64,000 nt of DNA, from NCBI RefSeq assembly GCF_003966125.1, contig NZ_RXMA01000005.1, forward strand, positions 62,001 through 126,000, written 5' to 3'. Each line of letters starts with the position of its first letter. Position 1 is the stretch's first letter. This DNA is from Azospirillum griseum. GTDB taxonomy: Bacteria; Pseudomonadota; Alphaproteobacteria; Azospirillales; Azospirillaceae. The notes below the pieces were generated by a model that did not search any database, was not told the DNA's origin, and saw only the letters and a program-made list of their open reading frames with translations. The position numbers were made by a program, and so were the translations under genes. Positions 55,832 through 64,000 of the stretch are shown here, in pieces.

Positions 55832-58450
55832 ATGAGCGACCCGACCGTGCCGCCGGATGCCGTGCCGCCAGGCACCGTACCGTTTGGCGAGCCGCGCGCC
55901 GACCAAAACCCCTTTGCCCACCGGCTGTTCACCCTGCGTCTGGCCCTTCGGCTGGCGCGGCGGGAGTTGCGCGGCGGGTTGAAGGGATTCTGGATTTTCC
56001 TGGGCTGTCTGGCGCTGGGGGTGGCGGCCATCGCCGCCGTGCAATCGGTGTCAAGCGGCCTGAAAGCCGGTCTGGTTCAGGATGGCCGGGTGATCCTGGG
56101 CGGCGACGTCGCGGTGCGCCAGCTCTACACCCCGCCAACGCCGGAGCAGCGGGCGGATCTGGTTGGCTCCGCCCGGTCGTCCACCAGCGCGGAAATGCGC
56201 GGCATGGCGCGGGCGCTGGACGAAAGCCGGTCGTCGCTGGTCGAGCTGAAGGCGGTGGACGACCCCTATCCGCTTTACGGCGCTGTGACCCTGACCGGCG
56301 GCGCTTCCCTGGCCGAGGCGCTGGCCGAGCGGGACGGGCTGTGGGGGGCGGTGGTCGAAGCCAGCCTGACCGACCGGCTGGGCGTGGCGGTGGGCGACCG
56401 CCTGCGGCTGGGCGACCGTGTTTATCGCGTCGCCGGGGTGCTGGATCGGGAGCCGGACCGCGCCTCCTCCAACGCCTTTTCCCTGGGGCCGCGCCTGCTG
56501 GTGTCGCTGGCCTCGCTGGAGGGAACCGGCCTGCTGCAACCGGGCAGTCTGGTGTGGTGGACGGTGAAGATCGCCTTGCCGCCGGGAACCGACGCGCGGG
56601 ACTGGCAGGCGGCGGTGAAGGCCCGCTTTCCCAACGCGCCCTGGACCATCCGCGATCTGTCGAGCGCCTCCCCCCAGATCGAACGCTTCATCGAACGGAT
56701 GACGCTGTTTCTGACGCTGGTCGGATTGACCGCGCTGTTGGTCGGCGGGGTCGGGGTGGGCAACGCCGTGCGCAGCCATCTGGAATCCCGCGCCCGCACC
56801 ATCGCCATGCTGAAATGCGTCGGCGCGCCCGGGGCGTTGGTGTTCCAGCTCTATTTGGTGCAAATACTGGCGCTGGCCGTCTTGGGCGTGGTGGCCGGTC
56901 TGGCGCTGGGGGCGTTGGCCCCGCTGGCGCTGGGCCATCTGCTCGACGGCGTGTTGCCGGTGACGGCCCGCATCGGGATTTACCCCGGCGCGCTGGCCTT
57001 GGCCGCGCTTTATGGCCTGTTGACGGCGCTGGCCTTCTCGCTGTGGCCGCTGGGCCGGGCGCGCGAGGTTCCGGCGGGTGCCCTGTTCCGTGACGCCATC
57101 ACCCCGGCGCGGGGCCGCCCGCGCGCGCCCTATGTCATCGGCCTGGGCCTGACCGTGCTGGCGCTCGCTGGTCTGGCGGTGGCGACGGCGGATAACAAGC
57201 CCTTCGCCCTGTGGTTCGTCGGCGGGTCCATCGCCACCTTTGCCCTGTTTCGTGGGGCGGCCGCGCTCATCACCTGGGGGGCGGCGCGGGTGGGGCGGGT
57301 GCGCCGACCGGGCTTGCGGCTGGCGCTGGCCAACCTGCACCGGCCCGGCAACCCGACCGGGGCGGTGGTGCTGTCGCTGGGGCTGGGGTTGACCGTGCTG
57401 GTCGCCGTGGCGCAGATCGAGGCCAATTTCGCCCGCCGGGTGTCGGACACCATTCCGAAGGACGCCCCGGCCTTCTTCTTCGTCGACATCCAGCGCGACC
57501 AGTTCGCCGCGCTGCGCGACACCGTCACCGCCGTGCCGGGAACCAGCGCCTTCGAAGCGGTCCCCAGCCTGCGCGGGCGGATCGAGCGGGTGAACGGGAC
57601 GGAGGCCGAAAAGGCGCTGGTCAACCCCGAACAGGCGTGGATTCTGGCGGGCGACCGGGGGATCACCTATTCCGCCACGCCGCCGGAGCATTCGCAGATC
57701 GTCAAGGGCCAGTGGTGGCCCACTGATTATCGCGGCCCGCCCCTGATCTCCATCCACCAGAGCGTTGCCGACGCCTTCAACATCGGGCCGGGGGCTAGGC
57801 TGACGGTCAACATCCTGGGCCGCAGCATCGAGGCGACGGTCGCCAGCGTGCGCGCGGCGGAATTCAGCACGATGACGATCAACTTCACCATGGTGTTCGC
57901 CCCCGGCACGCTGGAAGGCGCGCCGCAAACCTGGATCGCCACCGTCCGCGCGACGCCGGAGTCCGAAGCGGCGGTGCAAAAGGCGGTGCTGTCGCACTTT
58001 TCCAACATCACCCTGGTGCGGGTGAAGGACGCGCTCGACACCGTCGCGGGGATGCTGGGGAACATCGGCACGGCGGTGCGGGTGGTGGCCGCGATCACGC
58101 TGGTGGCGGGCACGCTGGTGCTGGCCGGGGCGGTGGCCGCCGGGCACCGCCGCCGGGTCTACGACGCCGTGGTGCTGAAGGTGCTGGGGGCGACGCGGGC
58201 CGATGTGCTGCGTGCCTTCCTGGTGGAGTATGGCTTGCTGGGTCTGCTGACCGCCGCCATCGCCGGGGTGATCGGCACGCTGACCGCCTGGGCGGTGCTG
58301 CTGTTCCTGATGCGGTGGGATTGGGCGTTCCAGCCGATGGCGGTGATCGGCACGGCGCTGTTGAGCACGGCGATCACGCTGGCCTTTGGCTTTTTTGGCA
58401 CCTGGCGGGCGTTGGGCCAACCCGCCGCCCCGCTGCTGCGCAACGAATGA
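55832..58450 (+). CDS. ybbP: FtsX-family ABC transporter permease (YbbP-like)
   Basis: 872 aa permease with ten predicted TM helices: one N-terminal (FWIFLGCLALGVAAIAAVQ), a large periplasmic domain, then three, a further four-helix half, a second periplasmic domain (about 540-700) and three C-terminal helices. FtsX/MacB-like elements: GLTALLVGGVGVGNAVRSHLESRARTIAMLKCVGAP and RRRVYDAVVLKVLGATRADVL. The start ATG 55832 is in frame with a GGGA site. Its role with YbbA and TesA is probably envelope lipid handling, by inference. Confidence 0.9.
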   Translation: MSDPTVPPDAVPPGTVPFGEPRADQNPFAHRLFTLRLALRLARRELRGGLKGFWIFLGCLALGVAAIAAVQSVSSGLKAGLVQDGRVILGGDVAVRQLYTPPTPEQRADLVGSARSSTSAEMRGMARALDESRSSLVELKAVDDPYPLYGAVTLTGGASLAEALAERDGLWGAVVEASLTDRLGVAVGDRLRLGDRVYRVAGVLDREPDRASSNAFSLGPRLLVSLASLEGTGLLQPGSLVWWTVKIALPPGTDARDWQAAVKARFPNAPWTIRDLSSASPQIERFIERMTLFLTLVGLTALLVGGVGVGNAVRSHLESRARTIAMLKCVGAPGALVFQLYLVQILALAVLGVVAGLALGALAPLALGHLLDGVLPVTARIGIYPGALALAALYGLLTALAFSLWPLGRAREVPAGALFRDAITPARGRPRAPYVIGLGLTVLALAGLAVATADNKPFALWFVGGSIATFALFRGAAALITWGAARVGRVRRPGLRLALANLHRPGNPTGAVVLSLGLGLTVLVAVAQIEANFARRVSDTIPKDAPAFFFVDIQRDQFAALRDTVTAVPGTSAFEAVPSLRGRIERVNGTEAEKALVNPEQAWILAGDRGITYSATPPEHSQIVKGQWWPTDYRGPPLISIHQSVADAFNIGPGARLTVNILGRSIEATVASVRAAEFSTMTINFTMVFAPGTLEGAPQTWIATVRATPESEAAVQKAVLSHFSNITLVRVKDALDTVAGMLGNIGTAVRVVAAITLVAGTLVLAGAVAAGHRRRVYDAVVLKVLGATRADVLRAFLVEYGLLGLLTAAIAGVIGTLTAWAVLLFLMRWDWAFQPMAVIGTALLSTAITLAFGFFGTWRALGQPAAPLLRNE

Positions 58451-58511
58451 CGGTGTGCGTCGGCAAACAAAGCGCGGCGCGGTCAAAGAAGTTTCACAGA
58501 GCTGTGTTTCA

Positions 58512-58587
58512 CGGTTGGGGAGTCACGCGCGCGAATTTATCCGACGAATCCTGTTCGGATTCCTATTGAACGGTTGGGGGGACACGC
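58512..58587 (+). repeat. spaced direct repeat upstream of the Bax1-I gene
   Basis: Two 17 bp copies CGGTTGGGGAGTCACGC (58512-58528) and CGGTTGGGGGGACACGC (58571-58587) match at 15 of 17 positions, 59 bp apart. Between them a hairpin GAATCC (58546-58551) / GGATTC (58557-58562) is present. No confident promoter hexamers were seen in this 185 bp gap. Confidence 0.55.
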
Positions 58588-58635
58588 CAATATGGGAATG
58601 CAACGGGACCACCCATTTTGACCGAGGATTGAACC

Positions 58636-59358
58636 ATGGCTGACCCGACCTTTAACCGCTTCGCGACCATGGGCCGCGCGACAGATCGGGGCTATTTCGA
58701 CGAAGGCCTGCGCCAGCACATGCTGCGCGTCTACAACTACATGGGTGCCGGTCTGGTGCTGACCGGCCTCATCGCGGCGCTGGTGTCCACCAACGCCACC
58801 CTGATGGCGGCCATTTTCGGCACCCCGCTGAAGTGGGTTGTGATGCTGGCCCCGCTGGCCTTCGTCATGGTCTTGTCGTTCGGCATCAACCGGCTGTCCT
58901 TCGCGTCCGCCCAGCTCGTGTTCTGGGCCTATTGCGGCGCGATGGGCCTGTCGATGGCGTCGATCTTCCTGGTCTTCACCGGGGCGTCGATCGCCTTGAC
59001 CTTCTTCGTCACCGCCGCGACCTTCCTGGCGATGAGCCTGTACGGCTACACCACCAAGGCCGACCTGACGAAGATGGGGTCGTTCCTGATGATGGGCGTG
59101 CTGGGCATCGTGATCGCCGGTCTGGCGAACATCTTCTTCCAGTCGCCGGCCCTGCATTTCGCGATCTCGGCCATTGGTGTTCTGGTCTTCACCGGCCTGA
59201 CCGCCTATGACACCCAGTCGATCAAGGAAAGCTACGCCGAAGCTTATGACCGCGAGAGCAGCGGCAAGCTGGCCCTGATGGGCGCGCTGACCCTGTATCT
59301 CGACTTCGTGAACCTGTTCCAGTTCCTGTTGCACTTCCTGGGGCAGCGCGACGAGTAA
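58636..59358 (+). CDS. Bax inhibitor-1 family membrane protein (YccA-like)
   Basis: 240 aa integral membrane protein with about seven hydrophobic segments, beginning FDEGLRQHMLRVYNYMGAGLVLTG and ending TAYDTQSIKESYAEAYDRESSGKLALMGALTLYLDFVNLFQFLLHFLG, a typical BI-1 signature with the C-terminal aspartates. Bacterial relatives include YccA, a modulator of FtsH, and calcium leak channels. Start ATG 58636, following a repeat-bearing intergenic region; ended by a strong terminator. Confidence 0.93.
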   Translation: MADPTFNRFATMGRATDRGYFDEGLRQHMLRVYNYMGAGLVLTGLIAALVSTNATLMAAIFGTPLKWVVMLAPLAFVMVLSFGINRLSFASAQLVFWAYCGAMGLSMASIFLVFTGASIALTFFVTAATFLAMSLYGYTTKADLTKMGSFLMMGVLGIVIAGLANIFFQSPALHFAISAIGVLVFTGLTAYDTQSIKESYAEAYDRESSGKLALMGALTLYLDFVNLFQFLLHFLGQRDE

Positions 59359-59390
59359 CACCGTCTGAAGACCCGTTACGGTGATATGAA

Positions 59391-59420
59391 ACCGCCCGGA
59401 AGCCACCGCTTCCGGGCGGT
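59391..59420 (+). terminator. intrinsic terminator after Bax1-I gene
   Basis: A perfect 13 bp stem ACCGCCCGGAAGC (59391-59403) / GCTTCCGGGCGGT (59408-59420) with loop CACC, followed by CTTCGTTT. Confidence 0.9.
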
Positions 59421-59472
59421 CTTCGTTTGGGGCGGCTCTTGATCGGCAACCGGGGCAAGGCGTCCGGGGGGA

Positions 59473-60618
59473 TCAGGCCGACGCGTCCGCCGATGCGGCG
59501 CTGACCACGCGGTTCTTGCCGCTCTGCTTGGCCTGATACATGCGCTGGTCGGCCAGATCGACCAGGGCTTCCCAATCGAACAGGCGGTCGGTGTTCTGTT
59601 CGGCCACGCCGACGCTGGCGGTTTGCAGGCTGCCGTCGGGGCGCTTGCCAAAGCCCGCCGTCCGCATCCGCTCCACCGCGATCATCGCGCCGCTGACCGG
59701 GGTGTCGGGCATGATCAGCAAAAACTCCTCCCCGCCCCAGCGCACCAGCGCGTCGGATTCGCGCAGCATGCTGCGGATGGTGGTGGCGGCGTGGCGCAAC
59801 ACACGGTCGCCCTCATCGTGGCCATAGCGGTCGTTCACCGCCTTGAAGTCATCCAGATCGACAAAGACGGTGGACAGGGGTTGCCGGGACCGTTGGGCGT
59901 TGGCGACCTGAAGCTTCAACAGCTCCTCGCCGATGCGGCGGGAAAAGGCCCCGGTCAGCACGTCGTGCGCGGCCTGTTCCAGCAGGGCGATCATGAAATG
60001 GAGCTGGCTCATCGCCGCCAGCGTCGCCACCACCGCGATCAGCAGCAAAAGCCACAGCGCGCTGAGGTAGGACGGGAAGGGCAGGACGAGCGAGCCGTAG
60101 AACCCCGCCCCCAGATGGGCGGCCAGCATCGGGGTGGCGAACAGCGCGCCTTCCAGGGCCGTCAGCGGAAAGACGCTGAGGCCCGCGACCATGACGAAGG
60201 GCAGATAGCCATAGCCCGCCGTCACCGCCACCCGCAGATCGTCGGTTCCCTCGGCGTAGAGCAGGGGGTGGGAGATGGTGAAAAACAGGGTGGGAATCGC
60301 CAGCAAGGCCCCCAACCGGATCCAGGCGCTGCGGATGTCCTCGCACGGGTGGGACTCCCAGGCCAGGGTCAGGAACGCCGCGCTGGCGGCCAGCCGCAAG
60401 CCCATCAGCTGCCCCGACAGCGGCCAGGAAAACACCATCATGTCGATGGCGATCCACAAGGGGGTCAGCAGGCCGAAGACCAGGGCCACCATGCGCACGC
60501 GCGATTGGATCATCGCGGCGCGCCGCCGCCCCAGGATCGGGGTGTGTTTGGTGGGATGGATCAGGTGGCGGAGTTGGTGGCCGCGCAGCAGGTCCGCAAG
60601 TGGCAAGTCACCGAGCAT
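59473..60618 (-). CDS. membrane-anchored diguanylate cyclase
   Basis: 381 aa protein. About five to six TM helices (from MVALVFGLLTPLWIAIDMMVF to LWLLLLIAVVATLAAM) without a periplasmic sensor domain form a MASE-like N-terminus. The GGDEF domain has RWGGEEF and the inhibitory RESD five residues before it. ATG 60618 (MLGDLPLADLLRGHQLRHL) is used; the family core may begin later at ILGRRRAAMIQ. It is the second cyclase in the window and probably acts independently. Confidence 0.9.
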   Translation of the reverse strand: MLGDLPLADLLRGHQLRHLIHPTKHTPILGRRRAAMIQSRVRMVALVFGLLTPLWIAIDMMVFSWPLSGQLMGLRLAASAAFLTLAWESHPCEDIRSAWIRLGALLAIPTLFFTISHPLLYAEGTDDLRVAVTAGYGYLPFVMVAGLSVFPLTALEGALFATPMLAAHLGAGFYGSLVLPFPSYLSALWLLLLIAVVATLAAMSQLHFMIALLEQAAHDVLTGAFSRRIGEELLKLQVANAQRSRQPLSTVFVDLDDFKAVNDRYGHDEGDRVLRHAATTIRSMLRESDALVRWGGEEFLLIMPDTPVSGAMIAVERMRTAGFGKRPDGSLQTASVGVAEQNTDRLFDWEALVDLADQRMYQAKQSGKNRVVSAASADASA

Positions 60619-60757
60619 GTGGCGGCGTTTCCCCAACAACAGCCGATGGATCCATGGTCTTGGGTGATTACACGCGCATTCACAGCCCGGCAACGGCCTT
60701 TTGCGGCAGTCGGGGTCAAGTCAGGGCTGTCCCCCTGCGACAAAGCGCGCCCAAACG

Positions 60758-60785
60758 AAAAGAAGCGGCTTGCGCCGCTTCTTTT
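60758..60785. terminator. bidirectional terminator after dnaJ
   Basis: AAAAGAAGCGGC (60758-60769) pairs perfectly with GCCGCTTCTTTT (60774-60785), loop TTGC. On the minus strand it is followed by CGTTTGG and ends the dnaKJ transcript. Confidence 0.9.
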
Positions 60786-60810
60786 GTCTCATCCCGGTTG
60801 ATCGAAAGGA

Positions 60811-61965
60811 TCAGTCTTTCAAGTCGGACCAGAGTTCTTTGACTTTTGCAAAAAATCCTTCCGATTGCGGATTCGATCCTTCCTTCCCGCCACTCTCGAA
60901 CTCGCGCAGCAATTCCTGCTGGCGCTTGGTCAGGTTGACCGGGGTTTCGACCACCGCCTGGATGTACATGTCGCCGCGCTGCGGGCTGCGCAGCACCGAC
61001 ATGCCCTTGCCCTTGATGCGGAACTGGTGGCCGGATTGGGTGCCGGGCGGGACCGTCACCTTGGTGCGGGTTCCGTCGATGGTCGGCACCTCCACCGCGC
61101 CGCCCAGTGCTGCCGTGGTCATCGGGATCGGCACCCGGCAATGGATGTTCGCCCCGTCGCGCTGGAAAATCGGGTGCGGCTGGATGGCGAGGAAGATGTA
61201 GAGATCCCCCGCCGGTGCCCCGCGCAGGCCCGCTTCGCCCTCCCCGGCCAGGCGGATGCGCGTGCCGTCCTCCACACCCGCCGGGATGTTGACCTGAAGG
61301 GTCTTTTCCTTGCGCAGCCGTCCGGCCCCGCCGCAGCTCTTGCAGGGGTCCTTGATGACCTTGCCGGCACCGTGGCAGCCGGGGCAGGTCCGTTCGATGG
61401 TGAAGAAGCCCTGCTGGGCGCGCACCTTGCCGTGGCCCTGGCAGGTCGGGCAGGTGATCGGTTGCGTGCCCGACGCGGCACCGCTGCCGTTGCAGCTGTC
61501 GCACTGGACGGAGGTGGGAACGCGCACGGTGGTTTGCGTGCCCTTGAACGCCTCCTCCAACCCGATTTCCAGGTTGTAGCGCAGATCCTGGCCGCGCCCG
61601 GCCGATCCGCCGCCACCCCGGCGTCCGCCCATGAACTCGCCGAACATCTCGTCGAAGATGTCGGCAAAGCCGCCCGAGCCACCGAAATCGAAGTTGAAGC
61701 CGCCGCCTCCGGCCCCCGGTCCGCCGCGCCCGCCGCCATTTTCAAAGGCGGCGTGGCCGAAACGGTCGTAGGCCGCGCGCTTCTGGTCGTCCTTCAGAAC
61801 GTCATAGGCTTCGCTGACTTCCTTGAACTTGTGCTCGGCGTCCTTGTCACCCTGGTTGCGGTCCGGGTGGTACTGCATCGCCTTCTTGCGGTAAGCCTTT
61901 TTCAGCTCGTCCGCGCTGGCGCCCTTTTCCACCCCGAGCAGCTCGTAATAATCCTGTTTCGCCAT
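60811..61965 (-). CDS. dnaJ: molecular chaperone DnaJ
   Basis: 384 aa co-chaperone for DnaK. J domain with HPD at 33-35 ([21 protein letters not shown]), a Gly/Phe-rich linker ([20 protein letters not shown]), four CxxCxGxG zinc repeats ([32 protein letters not shown]), and C-terminal substrate-binding domains. ATG 61965 starts [15 protein letters not shown] hairpin lies between it and dnaK. Confidence 0.97.
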   Translation of the reverse strand: MAKQDYYELLGVEKGASADELKKAYRKKAMQYHPDRNQGDKDAEHKFKEVSEAYDVLKDDQKRAAYDRFGHAAFENGGGRGGPGAGGGGFNFDFGGSGGFADIFDEMFGEFMGGRRGGGGSAGRGQDLRYNLEIGLEEAFKGTQTTVRVPTSVQCDSCNGSGAASGTQPITCPTCQGHGKVRAQQGFFTIERTCPGCHGAGKVIKDPCKSCGGAGRLRKEKTLQVNIPAGVEDGTRIRLAGEGEAGLRGAPAGDLYIFLAIQPHPIFQRDGANIHCRVPIPMTTAALGGAVEVPTIDGTRTKVTVPPGTQSGHQFRIKGKGMSVLRSPQRGDMYIQAVVETPVNLTKRQQELLREFESGGKEGSNPQSEGFFAKVKELWSDLKD

Positions 61966-62072
61966 GGGATCCGACCGCCTTCACATCGTTCCGGGTCCGG
62001 CGTTCCGGGTCCGGGGTGCGCCGCCGCCTGGCCGCCGTTCACCCGTTCCGCCCACCGTCCCATCATACCGAA

Positions 62073-62101
62073 GGCCCGCCGCCGGTCACAGGCGGCGGGC
62101 C
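62073..62101 (-). promoter_or_regulatory. dnaK-dnaJ intercistronic hairpin
   Basis: A perfect 11 bp stem GGCCCGCCGCC (62073-62083) / GGCGGCGGGCC (62091-62101) with loop GGTCACA. On the minus strand only TT follows, so it is more likely an attenuator or mRNA-stability element than a full terminator. Confidence 0.55.
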
Positions 62102-62144
62102 ATCGATGCTCGCATCACATACGGATCAAAAAGAAACGGCTGGC

Positions 62145-64000
<1,856 letters not shown>

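Noticed and set aside
56051..58486. 811-codon minus-strand frame across the ABC permease
   Set aside because: Antisense to a permease with clear TM and FtsX motifs; its own composition is unlike a protein.
58507..58514. TTTCACGG as another parS site
   Set aside because: Only half of the palindrome is present.

Overview
This 64 kb window is a GC-rich (roughly two-thirds G+C by eye) bacterial chromosome segment. Gene content and order point to an alphaproteobacterium, most likely in the Rhodospirillales (Azospirillum-like). The supporting signs are a DUF299-oriC-hemE arrangement, parAB with rsmG/mnmG/mnmE, HemJ, a Tim44-like protein next to MltA, secB, and the enlarged PstA/PstC permeases. That placement is inference; no rRNA, tRNA, CRISPR array or mobile element was recognised.

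The window appears to hold the chromosomal replication origin. The 398 bp gap between the DUF299 regulatory kinase gene and hemE (30790-31187) carries six DnaA-box-like 9-mers and an A/T-rich tract. The partition locus parA-parB lies about 14-15 kb to the left, with two perfect 16 bp parS palindromes near it and weaker parS-like sites in maeB and aroE.

Layout from left to right. 1-521: end of a SAM hydroxide adenosyltransferase. 605-7834: phosphate regulon phoR-pstSCAB-phoB (minus strand) with a Pho box before pstS and no phoU. 8020-10284: maeB. 10681-15088: MFS transporter, rph, rdgB, hemW, folA (plus). 15139-20887: parB, parA, rsmG, mnmG, mnmE (minus). 20924-27032: mostly accessory genes ([2Fe-2S] protein, DUF6489, DUF255 thioredoxin-like protein, ogt, quinone oxidoreductase, LysR regulator divergent from a LysE/RhtB exporter). 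27047-30789: dnaQ, coaE, aroE, maf, DUF299 (minus). Then oriC. 31188-35472: hemE, hemH, hemJ, rho (plus). 35640-40684: secB, fxsA, Tim44-like, mltA, diguanylate cyclase. 40795-44996: hinT and the his genes hisB-H-(GNAT)-A-F-E (minus). 45145-48764: lipoprotein pseudo-protease, hslV, hslU. 48819-54369: SDR, globin, XRE regulator, Smr, ThpR, aldo-keto reductase and FIST genes (minus). 54377-58450: tesA divergent from a ybbA-ybbP type ABC transporter. 58636-60618: Bax1-I family membrane protein and a second diguanylate cyclase. 60811-64000: dnaJ and dnaK (5' end cut off by the window).

Most of this is core chromosome and no obviously new multigene system was found. The strongest second-look items are the origin with its parS sites, a gene order that fits an inversion of the oriC block (dnaQ...rho) relative to its usual flanks, a strongly over-represented CGGATCCG palindrome, a lipoprotein whose trypsin-like domain seems to have lost its catalytic triad, a Pho locus without phoU, and a folA gene with a tandemly repeated start.
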